64,000 bases of DNA from Catellatospora sichuanensis. Lineage in GTDB: Bacteria; Actinomycetota; Actinomycetes; Mycobacteriales; Micromonosporaceae. This document shows, in pieces, positions 1 through 7,855 of this stretch; the stretch's first letter is position 1, and every line of letters starts with the position of its first letter. Location: contig NZ_VIQO01000014.1 of assembly GCF_007483665.1 (NCBI RefSeq), forward strand, positions 186,001 through 250,000, read 5' to 3'. The translations under genes were made by a program, and so were the position numbers. The notes beneath the pieces were generated by a model. The model was given only the letters and a program-made list of their open reading frames with translations, ran no database searches and was not told the origin of the DNA.

Positions 1-2
1 AG

Positions 3-449
3 GTCGACGTCAACGACCTGGTGAAGGCGACGCTGGCGATGTTCTCCGGCAAGGTCTCCAAAGACCTCACCGTGGTCAAGGAACTGGACCGGACCCTGCC
101 GAAGATCCCGGCGTACGCCGCCGAGCTGAACCAGGTCTGGACCAACCTCATCGACAACGCGCTGGGCGCGATGAAGGGCTCCGGCACGCTGACCATCCGC
201 ACCGGACGCGAGAACGACTGCGTGTTCGTCGAGGTCGGCGACACCGGCGGCGGCATCGACCCGGCGATCCGGCCGCGCATCTTCGAGCCGTTCTTCACCA
301 CCAAGCCGGTCGGCGAGGGCACCGGCCTGGGCCTGGACATCTCGTACCGCATCGTGGTCAACAAGCACCACGGCGACATCCGGGTCACCTCGGAGCCCGG
401 CGACACCCGGTTCCGGGTGCTGCTGCCCGTCGAGGCGCCGGTCGAGTAG
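3..449 (+). CDS. Sensor histidine kinase, C-terminal ATPase domain (5' partial)
   Basis: Carboxy-terminal fragment of a sensor histidine kinase. The frame is open to the left edge, so the sensor and phosphoacceptor His lie outside the window. What is visible is the HATPase_c ATP-binding fold: an N box (NLIDNALGAM, from about fragment residue 48), a G1 box (VGDTGGGID), an F box (FEPFFTTK) and a G2 box (GTGLGLDI). It would phosphorylate a His in its own dimer and pass the phosphate to a response regulator. No regulator follows; the next gene is convergent. The N and F boxes resemble NtrB/PAS-type kinases, but the input domain cannot be guessed. Confidence 0.9.
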   Translation, partial: VDVNDLVKATLAMFSGKVSKDLTVVKELDRTLPKIPAYAAELNQVWTNLIDNALGAMKGSGTLTIRTGRENDCVFVEVGDTGGGIDPAIRPRIFEPFFTTKPVGEGTGLGLDISYRIVVNKHHGDIRVTSEPGDTRFRVLLPVEAPVE

Positions 450-452
450 ACG

Positions 453-1334
453 TCAGCGATCGAGGTCGCGCAGGATGCCCTCCAGGATGGCCGGGGTCTC
501 CTGCGGCGGTGCCGCGTCGACGCACAGCTGCTCCATGACGGCGACGTACTGCTCGACGTCCTCGCGTTTGTCGAGGTAGAGCGCGCTGGTCAGCTGCTGC
601 AGGTAGACCACGTCGGGCAGGTCGTGGTCGGGAAAGCGCAGCAGCGAGAACGCGCCGCTGCTGAAGGCATGGCCGCCCTTGTCGAACGTCATCACCTGCA
701 GCGTGACCTTCGGCTGCTTGGTCGACTTCAGCAGCGCCGCGATCTGGCTGCGCATCACCGCGCGACCGCCGACCGGCCGGCGCAGCGCCGCCTCGTCGAC
801 CACGGCCCACAGGTGCGGCGGATGCTGCCGGTGCAGGATCTGCTGACGGGTCATCCGCAGCTCGACGCGGCGGCTCACCTCGGGCTCCGGCTTGCCGCCG
901 TGGCCCAGCATGATGACGGCCCGCGCGTAATCGGCCGTCTGCAGCAGGCCGGGCACGAACTGGACCTCGTAGGTCCGGATGACCTGCGCCGCGGACTCCA
1001 GGCCGAGATAGGACTGGAACCAGGCCGGGTAGACGTCACCGTACTGGTGCCACCAGCCCGGCTCGTTGGCCTGCCGGGCCAGGGCGGCCATCGCTTCCCG
1101 CTCGGCCTCGTCGGTCACCCCGTAGTGGGTCAGCAGGTCGGCGACGTCACGCTCCTTGAAGCCGACCCGGCCCAGTTCCATCCGGCTGATCTTCGATTCC
1201 GAGGCGCGGATCTGCCAGCCCGCGTCCTCCCGGCTGATCCCGCGGGACTCCCGCAACCGCCGCAGCTGCGCTCCGAGGAGCATTCGCAGCACGGTAGGAC
1301 CGCCGCCCGACCCACTCTCCGGGTCTGCCGCCAT
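453..1334 (-). CDS. XRE-family transcriptional regulator with DUF5753-type C-terminal domain
   Basis: DNA-binding regulator of the XRE/DUF5753 type common in actinomycetes. A helix-turn-helix spans about residues 15-70 (QLRRLRESRGISREDAGWQIRASES region). It is followed by the long alpha/beta region with the WWHQYGDVYPAWFQSYLGLE and FVPGLLQTADYARA signatures that mark this family. I chose the ATG at 1334 because GGAGGG sits 7 nt before it. A TTG at 1421 that overlaps the DUF397 stop (TTGA) would add 29 residues but has no ribosome-binding site. Members normally pair with a DUF397 gene, which is exactly what lies upstream. The target is unknown; the palindrome at 1685-1711 is a candidate operator. 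Confidence 0.92.
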   Translation of the reverse strand: MAADPESGSGGGPTVLRMLLGAQLRRLRESRGISREDAGWQIRASESKISRMELGRVGFKERDVADLLTHYGVTDEAEREAMAALARQANEPGWWHQYGDVYPAWFQSYLGLESAAQVIRTYEVQFVPGLLQTADYARAVIMLGHGGKPEPEVSRRVELRMTRQQILHRQHPPHLWAVVDEAALRRPVGGRAVMRSQIAALLKSTKQPKVTLQVMTFDKGGHAFSSGAFSLLRFPDHDLPDVVYLQQLTSALYLDKREDVEQYVAVMEQLCVDAAPPQETPAILEGILRDLDR

Positions 1335-1417
1335 TCGTGCGCCCTCCGCCTGCCCCGCCCGCGTGATCTCCTGCGCATACTGTCGCAAAGCGCGGGCCGA
1401 CTGTCGAGAATCAACGG

Positions 1418-1651
1418 TCAAGAAAGTAGATCGTCGAAGTCCCCGTCATACACACCCAGCAGAAACGCGTTCATCTCCGCTCTCGTGTAGAGCAGCACCG
1501 GCCCCTGCGGGTCCCGCGAATGGCGTACGGCGAAGCCCGACCCCCCGGGCAGCCGGCCGATCTCGACACAGTTCCCGTCAGCTCCACTGCGTACGCTCTT
1601 GCGCCACGCGATCGCGGCGAGCTCGGGTGCACCGCCGTGGATGTGCGTCAT
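1418..1651 (-). CDS. DUF397 domain protein
   Basis: A 77-residue DUF397 protein with the family core WRKSVRSGADGNCVEIG and the RHSRDPQGPVLLYTRAEMNAFLLGV half typical of these proteins. DUF397 genes sit next to XRE/DUF5753 regulators (the WhiJ-type arrangement known from Streptomyces) and are thought to act with them; the mechanism is not established. It is transcribed before the XRE gene, probably on one mRNA. Starts at ATG 1651 with a perfect inverted repeat about 35 nt upstream. Confidence 0.92.
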   Translation of the reverse strand: MTHIHGGAPELAAIAWRKSVRSGADGNCVEIGRLPGGSGFAVRHSRDPQGPVLLYTRAEMNAFLLGVYDGDFDDLLS

Positions 1652-1684
1652 CGCGATCCTCCGCCCCCAGAGAGAAAAACGCCG

Positions 1685-1711
1685 CGTGCAGATGACACGA
1701 TCATCTGCACG
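1685..1711. promoter_or_regulatory. Perfect 11-bp inverted repeat, candidate operator
   Basis: Arms CGTGCAGATGA and TCATCTGCACG flank a CACGA spacer. It lies 34 bases upstream of the DUF397 start codon. A 10-bp palindrome TGCACGTGCA overlaps its right arm (1706-1715). Placement and symmetry suit autoregulation by the adjacent XRE protein; that is inference. Confidence 0.6.
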
Positions 1712-1729
1712 TGCATCAGCGCTTGCTTT

Positions 1730-1748
1730 TGCACAGGATAGCTGTGCA
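1730..1748. promoter_or_regulatory. Second inverted repeat (TGCACA-N7-TGTGCA)
   Basis: A 6-bp perfect inverted repeat with a 7-base spacer, about 20 bases beyond the first palindrome and sharing its TGCA-type ends. It could be a second site for the same regulator. Confidence 0.35.
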
Positions 1749-2013
1749 TCATGGGGTCGGCTAAGCGAACACAGTCAATGGAAGCGCTACCGTCGGCCAT
1801 CCCTTCGGCGGCGCTACCCCCTCCACCTGGGCAGACGGCACGGACCCCCTCCCGGACCGGCAGGCTCAGCCTTCTCGGGATGCGGCTACCTCCCGGGCGC
1901 GTCGCGTTACGCGGTGTGACCGAAGGCAGCCTGTCCACGGACGTGGGGAGTCGCCGGCACGCGCGGCACGAGCCACGTCGGAATGTTCCGCCCCACAGGA
2001 GGACACCCGATCC

Positions 2014-2274
2014 ATGGCACCGAAAACACACCCCGACTCGCGAGCCGTGGCCGACGTCGTACCCACCGACGCGTACGCGCCCCACGACCGGGTCTGGGTG
2101 TACCGCGACGGCCAGTGGCGCGCCGGCATCGTCTACGAGGCCAGCAGCCACGCCGCCACCGTCATCTGCTGCTCGCGCACGGCGCGCGGCACGGAAGTCG
2201 AGATCAGAACCGCGCGTTACGTGGCCCGGCGTGACCGCATCGATCTGTCGATCGACGCGCTGAGCTACGTCTGA
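2014..2274 (+). CDS. Small conserved-looking hypothetical protein (86 aa)
   Basis: Not recognised as a named family. ATG 2014 is preceded by a strong AGGAGG about 10 nt upstream, and codon positions show the G/C third-base bias of real genes here. After a polar N-terminus the segment DRVWVYRDGQWRAGIVYEAS followed by beta-strand-like stretches (AATVICCS, EVEIRTARYV) suggests a small SH3-like or KOW-like barrel. No signal peptide or membrane segment. It stands alone, ends 15 bases before a large hairpin, and may share regulation with the divergent XRE/DUF397 unit. Confidence 0.7.
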   Translation: MAPKTHPDSRAVADVVPTDAYAPHDRVWVYRDGQWRAGIVYEASSHAATVICCSRTARGTEVEIRTARYVARRDRIDLSIDALSYV

Positions 2275-2288
2275 CCCTCCTCAGGTCA

Positions 2289-2343
2289 CCGCCGGGCGGC
2301 GGAACCGACAACGGTGCGAGTTGTCCGTTCCGCCGCCCGGCGG
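2289..2343. terminator. Long GC-rich hairpin terminator
   Basis: Inverted repeat with 23-base arms (2289-2311 and 2321-2343), one mismatch and a 9-base loop, between the end of the small + gene (2274) and the end of the convergent methyltransferase (2411). It probably serves both directions. No U tract, as is common in actinomycetes. Confidence 0.75.
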
Positions 2344-2410
2344 CGGGTCCTGCAGCTCAGCCCGCCCGGCGGCGGGGTCGTCCTCGACGACCGGCAATAC
2401 GGTCTGCGGC

Positions 2411-3253
2411 TCAGCGTTTGCGGGCCATGCCCGCCCAGTAGAAGGCGCCGTTCGGGTCCTCGAGTTCGCTGTCGGGGTGCCAGGCCATCACCGGCACGAC
2501 GCCCGGCTCGACCAGGTCCCAACCCTCGAAGAAACGCGCCACGTCCACCTTGGTGCGCGGGATGACCGTCATGCCGCCGCGCTCGGCAGAGGAGCGGATG
2601 ACCTCCATCGCCTGCTCGTCGAACTCGCGACCCGGGTGGGTGATGGCGAGGTGGCTGCCCGAGGGCAGCGCGTCCATCAGCTCGCGGGTGTGGCCCCACG
2701 GGTCCTCGGTGTCCTTGAGCAGCATCAGCACCGCGACCATCATCAGCGCCACGGGCTTGCTCAGGTCCAGCGTCTGCAGCAGTGCCGGGTCGGACAGGAT
2801 CTCCTGCGGCTTGCGCAGGTCGGCGTGGATGTACTCGCTGCGGCCCTGCTCCGAGCTGACCAGCAGCGCCCGCGCGTGGGCCAGCACGATCGGGTCGTTG
2901 TCCACGTAGACCACCCGGGTCTCCGGCGCGATGGCCTGCGCGTCCTCGTGCAGGTTGGGCCGGGTCGGGATGCCGGTGCCGATGTCGAGGAACTGCCGGA
3001 TGCCCGCGTCGGCGACGAGGTACTTCACCGCGCGGCCGAGGAACTTCCGGTTCTCCTTGGCCATCGTCTTGATGGTGGGGATCGCCTGGATGAAGGCGTC
3101 ACCCATGGCCCGGTCCGCGGCGAAGTTGTCCTTGCCGCCCAGCCACCAGTCGTACATCCGCGCCGAGTGCGGCGTGCTCGTGTCGACGCCCGGCGGCGCG
3201 ACCTCCTCGCCACCCGCAACCGGACCGCCGTCCTGCGACACTGACGCCTCCAT
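2411..3253 (-). CDS. SAM-dependent methyltransferase, DUF574 type
   Basis: A class I methyltransferase of the large actinobacterial DUF574 family. The family opening PPGVDTSTPHSARMYDWWLGGKDNF lies near residues 19-43. The SAM-binding motif FLDIGTGIPT follows, then VVYVDNDPIV (acidic end of the second strand) and a C-terminal FYWAGMARKR. Length of 280 residues fits the family. Substrates are unknown. ATG 3253 was chosen because homologues carry a short acidic N-terminus before PPGVD; an in-frame start at 3355 would overlap the next gene and has no better ribosome-binding site. The gene lies just downstream of the siderophore monooxygenase, with no evidence it belongs to that pathway. Confidence 0.9.
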   Translation of the reverse strand: MEASVSQDGGPVAGGEEVAPPGVDTSTPHSARMYDWWLGGKDNFAADRAMGDAFIQAIPTIKTMAKENRKFLGRAVKYLVADAGIRQFLDIGTGIPTRPNLHEDAQAIAPETRVVYVDNDPIVLAHARALLVSSEQGRSEYIHADLRKPQEILSDPALLQTLDLSKPVALMMVAVLMLLKDTEDPWGHTRELMDALPSGSHLAITHPGREFDEQAMEVIRSSAERGGMTVIPRTKVDVARFFEGWDLVEPGVVPVMAWHPDSELEDPNGAFYWAGMARKR

Positions 3254-3341
3254 TGACCGTCGTGGTGATGCAGCGGAAGCATAGACCGGCACGGTCGTGC
3301 CGGGCCACACCCAGCGCCACGGAAGTGCTACTGACAGATCA

Positions 3342-4706
3342 TCAGAGTGCTCCACCCAGGACGGCCGGCTGCGCCGCGGCAGCCCGCGGGCGGGTGATCA
3401 GAGCGGGCACCTCCGCGGTGAGCGTGGCCGCGGGCCCGTCACGGTGGTCGAGAACGGACTGCAGGATCTCCCCCGCGCGCACCGCGGTCGCCGACAGCAG
3501 CGAGGACGTGATGCCGTGCGAGTGCTCGGTGCCGCCCTGCAGGTAGACGCCGCAGGCCAGATCGGACCCGGTGGCCAGCCGGTAGTCGCGCCCGGCCGTC
3601 AGCCGTCCGTCGCCGTCCCGGCGCACGTGCCCGGCGAGATCGCCGAGCAGGCCCGACGGATCGGCCTGGCGGTAGCCGGTGGCACAGACCAGGATGTCCG
3701 CGTCCAGTGCGGTCCGCTCGCCGGTGAGCAGCGAGGACACCTCGACCTGGACCCGGTCGCCGCAGTCGCGCACCGCGGTCATCCGGCTTGCGTTGAAGAT
3801 GCGCAGCCGCTCCTGGCCGAGCACCTTCTCCTGGTAGACGCGCCGGTAGAGGTCGTTGATGAGGTCGAGGTCGACCACCGAGTAGTTGGTGCTCCGGTGG
3901 TAGTCGAGCAGCATCTGCTTGGTCTGCTGCGGAGCGGCGAAGAAGTCGTCGACCGCGGCCGGGTCGAAGATGCGGTTGGCGAACGGGCTGTCGTCGGCCG
4001 GGCTGTAGCCGTACCGGGAGAAGACCGCGCAGATCTCGGCCGCCGGGAAGCGTTCGTGCAGGAAAGCGGTCGCCTCGGCCGCGCTCTGGCCCGCGCCGAC
4101 CACCACGAAGCGCCGAGCGCCCGACCACTGTCCGACCTGGTGCAGCAGGTCCTGGCTGTGCCAGACCCGCGGCGACGGCGCGACGCCGTCGGGCAGCTGC
4201 GGGGACAGACCGGTCGCGAACACCACGTTGCGCGCCCGCAGCGCCGTCGCGGTACGCGGACCCTGTGCCACCACCATCAGGTGGTCGGCCCGGCCGCGCT
4301 CGTACACCGGGTGCACGTCGACGACCTCGTGCCCGTACCGGACCATCCCGCTGACCTGCTCCGCCGCCCACTCGAGGTAGTCGTGGAACTCGACCCGCAG
4401 CGGGTACAGGCTCTTGTGGTTGATGAAGTCGATCAGCCGCCCGCGGCTGTGCAGGTAGCACAGGAAGCTGAACCGGCTCGCCGGGTCGCGCAGGGTGACC
4501 AGGTCCTTCATGAACGAGACCTGCATCGTCGCGTCGTCGAGCAGCATGCCCCGGTGCCAGCCGAACGCGGCCTGCCGTTCGAGGAACACCGCGCTGACCG
4601 GTGCCGGACTCTCCGCGGCGGCGATGGCCAGGGCCAGGTTGGACGGACCGAATCCCACGCCCACGATGTCATGGACGACGTCCCCGCCAAACGATTGTTC
4701 TGTCAT
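3342..4706 (-). CDS. L-ornithine/L-lysine N-monooxygenase (siderophore), paralogue 1
   Basis: Flavin-dependent N-hydroxylating monooxygenase that converts the side-chain amine of ornithine (or lysine) to a hydroxylamine, the first step of hydroxamate siderophore synthesis. Visible motifs: FAD site GVGFGPSN (residues 16-23), FGWHRGM, substrate-region FINHKSLYPLRVEFHDYLEWA, NADPH site VVVGAGQSAAE, and the C-terminal ATGYR. Length of 454 matches the family. ATG 4706 is preferred (AGGA upstream); ATG 4727 is an alternative. An almost perfect iron box lies 47 bases upstream, so repression by an IdeR/DmdR-type protein in iron-replete cells is expected. A paralogue sits at 13237. Ornithine is the better substrate guess because of the nearby formyltransferase and the hydroxyornithine code in the NRPS. 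Confidence 0.93.
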   Translation of the reverse strand: MTEQSFGGDVVHDIVGVGFGPSNLALAIAAAESPAPVSAVFLERQAAFGWHRGMLLDDATMQVSFMKDLVTLRDPASRFSFLCYLHSRGRLIDFINHKSLYPLRVEFHDYLEWAAEQVSGMVRYGHEVVDVHPVYERGRADHLMVVAQGPRTATALRARNVVFATGLSPQLPDGVAPSPRVWHSQDLLHQVGQWSGARRFVVVGAGQSAAEATAFLHERFPAAEICAVFSRYGYSPADDSPFANRIFDPAAVDDFFAAPQQTKQMLLDYHRSTNYSVVDLDLINDLYRRVYQEKVLGQERLRIFNASRMTAVRDCGDRVQVEVSSLLTGERTALDADILVCATGYRQADPSGLLGDLAGHVRRDGDGRLTAGRDYRLATGSDLACGVYLQGGTEHSHGITSSLLSATAVRAGEILQSVLDHRDGPAATLTAEVPALITRPRAAAAQPAVLGGAL

Positions 4707-4752
4707 TGCGGTCCCGTTCCTAAGCATCGCCGGCGCGCCTCCTCGCCAGCAC

Positions 4753-4771
4753 TTAGGTTAGGCTAACCTAC
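4753..4771. promoter_or_regulatory. Iron box (IdeR/DmdR operator)
   Basis: TTAGGTTAGGCTAACCTAC matches the 19-bp iron-box consensus at 18 of 19 positions. It sits 47 bases upstream of the monooxygenase start at 4706, where a dimeric iron-dependent repressor would block the promoter. Confidence 0.9.
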
Positions 4772-4843
4772 ACCATTGGGCTTGCCAATACGGGGCGGCC
4801 ATCAAGGCAGGTCGTGAATGGATTTCCGATCCACGTCCGTAAA

Positions 4844-4862
4844 TTAGGCAAGGCATACCCTC
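4844..4862. promoter_or_regulatory. Degenerate iron-box-like site
   Basis: TTAGGCAAGGCATACCCTC keeps the left half and the central AGGC of the iron-box consensus (12 of 19 by eye). It lies 72 bases beyond the strong box and touches the stop codon of the membrane protein gene. It may be a secondary repressor site or chance. Confidence 0.3.
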
Positions 4863-5340
4863 AGCTGTCAAGGCGTGCCGGCATTCCCTCACGCTCGGCC
4901 GCATCGGAGGCCGCATCGACGGACCGGCCACCGAACGCCGACAGCGCGGCGGCCCCGGCGTAGACGACCGTGAGCAGGAATCCGGGCAGCAGCCAGTACG
5001 GCTCGGCATCGGTCATGCCGAGTCGGGCCCCACCGCACAGCAGCAGGACACCGGCCGCCGCGCCCGCCAACGAGACGGCCCACGGCCTGGGCAACCGCAG
5101 CGCCCAGGCCAGCAGCAGGCCGACCAGCGGGCCGACCAGGACACCCGACAGCGCCATCATGAGCAGGGCGGCCGCGGCCGCCAGCGGCGAGTCCGCATCG
5201 TCACCGGACAGCATCGCGCCGGTGGACTCCACCGCCACGACCAGGAGCACGGTCATGGCGAGGCCGATCAGCAGGCCACGCGCCGCATAGGCCAGGGCGC
5301 GGTCGGCGGTGGCGGCGGTGCTGATCTCTTCCGGTGTCAT
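4861..5340 (-). CDS. Four-helix integral membrane protein, unknown function
   Basis: A 159-residue polytopic membrane protein not assigned to a named family. Four hydrophobic segments are visible: GLLIGLAMTVLLVVAV, AAAALLMMALSGVLVGPLVGLL, AVSLAGAAAGVLLL and LLPGFLLTVVYAGAAALSAF. They are joined by short loops with a charged N-terminus and a polar C-terminal tail. ATG 5340 is preferred over an upstream TTG (5358). The gene lies between the siderophore monooxygenase and an epimerase gene on the same strand; there is no functional clue from context. Confidence 0.75.
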   Translation of the reverse strand: MTPEEISTAATADRALAYAARGLLIGLAMTVLLVVAVESTGAMLSGDDADSPLAAAAALLMMALSGVLVGPLVGLLLAWALRLPRPWAVSLAGAAAGVLLLCGGARLGMTDAEPYWLLPGFLLTVVYAGAAALSAFGGRSVDAASDAAEREGMPARLDS

Positions 5341-5411
5341 GGCGCCCAGTTTGATCAACGGGGGGCGGCGGCGGCGCCCTCGTCACCGAACCTGCACACA
5401 ACGCCCCCGGT

Positions 5412-6308
5412 TCAGCCGTACAGGTGCTCCGGGACCAGGCCGAGCAGGCGGTCGGCCTGGGAAAGGTCGAACGGGACGGCGCGGCCCGGCAGCGCCGCGC
5501 GCCGCGGCACCCCCGGATGGAAACGGTCGAGCAGTTCCTCGGTCGGCAGCGCGGCCAGCGTCTCCGGGGCTGCCACGAAGATCTCCCGGGCGCCGCTCAG
5601 CGGCCGGGTCAGCGCCAGCCAGTTCGCCGTCGCCGCGTCACGGTCCTCCAGGTATGCCCACAACGACCGGGCGCCCTCCCCCGGATCGGCCCGATAGCGC
5701 TCGGCGAACGTCGGCAGGCGCTCGGTCAAGCCGCCGAGCAGCGGGAACCGCAGCGTCACCACCGTCATCCCGTAGCGGCGCGCGATCATCCGGCCGATCT
5801 GCTCGTCGACCTGCTTGCTCAGTGCGTACGGGTCCGCGGCCAGCAGCGGATGCGCCTCGTCGACGGGCAGGTAGAGCGGCGGGGTCGGCAGCGGCGACCA
5901 GGCGAACCCCAGTGCGGACTGGCTGCCGGCCAGCACCGCCCGGGCCACCCCCACCTGCGCCGCCTCCTCCAGCACCACGAACGTGCTGCGGGTGTTGCCG
6001 CAGAACACGTCCTCGGGCGTGCCGAGCGTCGGCGACGGGATGGCGGCGCAGTGCACCACCGCGTCCACGCCGGACAGCGCCTTGCGGACCACCGTCACGT
6101 CTCCCGTGTCGCCCACGACGACGCGAACGGCCGGCAGATCACCGGGGTCGTGCAGGTCCAGCGCCGTGGCGGCGACCCCCTCCCGCGCGAGCAGGTCGAG
6201 CGTGGCCCGGCCGAGCCGGCCCGCCGCCCCGGTCACCAGCACCCGGTTCACCGGCGGTCGGTCATGTCGTCGTGGCGCATGGTCATCCCTCGGTTCTACT
6301 CTGCCCAC
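5412..6308 (-). CDS. NAD-dependent epimerase/dehydratase family protein
   Basis: Extended short-chain dehydrogenase with a Rossmann nucleotide-binding motif VLVTGAAGRLG near residue 23, acidic LDLHDPGDL after the second strand, HCAAIPSP, and a YALSK motif supplying catalytic Tyr and Lys. At 298 residues it is close to the usual length of UDP-sugar epimerase relatives, but the substrate is not predictable. The GTG at 6308 has GGAGG 5 nt upstream; an internal GTG at 6251 starting NRVLVTGAAG is a plausible alternative. It diverges from the phosphoesterase gene across a 246-base gap. Confidence 0.85.
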   Translation of the reverse strand: MGRVEPRDDHAPRRHDRPPVNRVLVTGAAGRLGRATLDLLAREGVAATALDLHDPGDLPAVRVVVGDTGDVTVVRKALSGVDAVVHCAAIPSPTLGTPEDVFCGNTRSTFVVLEEAAQVGVARAVLAGSQSALGFAWSPLPTPPLYLPVDEAHPLLAADPYALSKQVDEQIGRMIARRYGMTVVTLRFPLLGGLTERLPTFAERYRADPGEGARSLWAYLEDRDAATANWLALTRPLSGAREIFVAAPETLAALPTEELLDRFHPGVPRRAALPGRAVPFDLSQADRLLGLVPEHLYG

Positions 6309-6554
6309 CCGCTCCTCCCACCCCTACCCCGCCGCAGGGCCACCGATCGGGCGTGCATCCGAACCGCCGGGTCTGCGGGCGTGCGGGTGTTTTCCACCCG
6401 GTCGGGGCTTTCCGTGACGCCCGTGTGCGGTTCTCCATCGAGGGCTTCCGCTCGGTGGGCGCATGCTCGGGACGCGTCGCACCTGCGGATCGGGCGGCCG
6501 TTCGACCGTGCGTGGCATGCTTGGCAGTCTCATCCTGGAGCGAGGAGTTCGACG

Positions 6555-7730
6555 GTGTCCGCTGGCGAGGCCGTACAGGCCGCTCCCGCGCGACGGTCCC
6601 TGCGACCGCTGCTGTTCGGCCTGACCCTGACCACCGTCCTGGCGCTGCTGTTCGGCGTCCCGTGGTGGACGCTGCTGCTGAGCGGCGCGCACTGGCCCGC
6701 GCCGGTGGTCGCCGCCGGCACCGTGCTGTTCGGTGCGGCGGTGCTGGCGTTCCCGGTGCTGATGTTCCAGGGACACGCCCGCGGCCGCGACTGGGCGTCC
6801 CGCATCGCCGACACCACCCTCGGCGTGATCTGGGTGCTGTTCGTGTGGGCGCTGCTCGGCAACGTGCTGCGGGCCGCGCTGGCCATCGGCGGCGTCGCGG
6901 ACCCGCTGCGCTCCCGCATCACCGCGGCCGCGGTCGCGGTGGTCGCCCTGGTGCTGGTCGTCTGGGGGTACGCCGAAGCCATGCGCGTGCCGCGCGTGCG
7001 CCGCGTCGAGGTCGTCCTGCCCAGGTTGGGCAAGGGTCTCGACGGCCTGAAGGTGGTGCTGCTGACCGACACGCACTACGGCCCGATCGAGCGCTCCCGC
7101 TGGTCAGCCGGGGTTACCAGGGCGGTCAACGCACTGGACCCCGACATCGTCTGCCACACCGGCGACATCGCCGACGGCACCGTGGCCCAGCGGACCGCGC
7201 AGGCTGCGCCGCTCGGCGACATCCGCGCCAAACTGGCCCGCACCTACGTGACCGGCAACCACGAGTACTACGGCGAGGCCGAGGGCTGGCTCGCGCACAT
7301 GCAGCACCTGGGCTGGGAGTGCCTGCACAACCGCCACCTGGTCGTGGAGCGCGGCGGCGACCGCCTGGTGGTGGCCGGGGTCGACGACATCACCGCGGAG
7401 CACTCCCGCACCGGACACTCCATGGACCACGCGGCCGCGCTCGCCGGAACCGACCCGGACCTGCCGGTGCTGCTGCTCGCACACCAGCCCAAGCAGATCC
7501 GCGCGGCCGTCGCACACGGAGTGGACCTGCAGATCTCCGGGCACACCCACGGCGGCCAGATCTGGCCGTTCCATTACCTGGTGCGCCTGGACCAGCCCGC
7601 GGTGCAGGGCCTGTCCCGCCACGGCGAGCGCACCCAGCTCTACACCAGCCGCGGCACCGGCTTCTGGGGCCCGCCCCTGCGCGTCTTCGCCCCCAGCGAG
7701 ATCACCGAACTCACCCTCCGCGCGGCCTGA
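6555..7730 (+). CDS. Membrane-anchored calcineurin-like metallophosphoesterase
   Basis: A 391-residue phosphoesterase with about four N-terminal transmembrane segments (within residues 15-140) followed by a calcineurin-fold domain resembling the YkuE/YaeI group. Metal-binding motifs are intact: LLTDTHYG (D-x-H), HTGDIADG (GD), TGNHEYY (GNHE), LLAHQP and SGHTHGGQ (GHTH). Likely a metal-dependent hydrolase at the membrane; substrate unknown (nucleotides or lipid precursors are possible). GTG 6555 is preceded by GAGGAG at good spacing. The gene is followed by a palindromic repeat and then the convergent LigD-like gene. Confidence 0.9.
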   Translation: MSAGEAVQAAPARRSLRPLLFGLTLTTVLALLFGVPWWTLLLSGAHWPAPVVAAGTVLFGAAVLAFPVLMFQGHARGRDWASRIADTTLGVIWVLFVWALLGNVLRAALAIGGVADPLRSRITAAAVAVVALVLVVWGYAEAMRVPRVRRVEVVLPRLGKGLDGLKVVLLTDTHYGPIERSRWSAGVTRAVNALDPDIVCHTGDIADGTVAQRTAQAAPLGDIRAKLARTYVTGNHEYYGEAEGWLAHMQHLGWECLHNRHLVVERGGDRLVVAGVDDITAEHSRTGHSMDHAAALAGTDPDLPVLLLAHQPKQIRAAVAHGVDLQISGHTHGGQIWPFHYLVRLDQPAVQGLSRHGERTQLYTSRGTGFWGPPLRVFAPSEITELTLRAA

Positions 7731-7747
7731 CCCGCCGCGCCGGTCAA

Positions 7748-7823
7748 GATCGCCCGACTTGCCTGGCACCTGTGCGTATCTTGAGCGTTGATACGCACAG
7801 GTGCCAGGCAAATCCGATGATCA
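7748..7823. repeat. 76-bp palindromic repeat element, copy A (also a bidirectional terminator)
   Basis: A perfect 22-bp inverted repeat (7759-7780 and 7790-7811, loop TTGAGCGTT) inside a 76-bp unit whose ends carry GATC. It lies between two convergent genes and can form a very stable hairpin. A second copy with about 60 of 75 aligned positions identical (counted by hand) occurs at 60283-60358 inside the NRPS gene. Shared cores include TTGCCTGGCAC and GTGCGTATCTTGAGCGT. Confidence 0.85.
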
Positions 7824-7855
7824 TGAGCGTCGGGCGGGGCGGTCGGAGCGCGCGG

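Larger units (their letters stand above)
1652..2013. other. Divergent intergenic region, no gene seen
   Basis: A 362-base gap between the leftward DUF397/XRE pair and the rightward small gene at 2014. I see no convincing coding sequence. It holds two inverted repeats (annotated separately) clustered 35-100 bases upstream of the DUF397 start, and must carry promoters for both directions. Confidence 0.6.
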
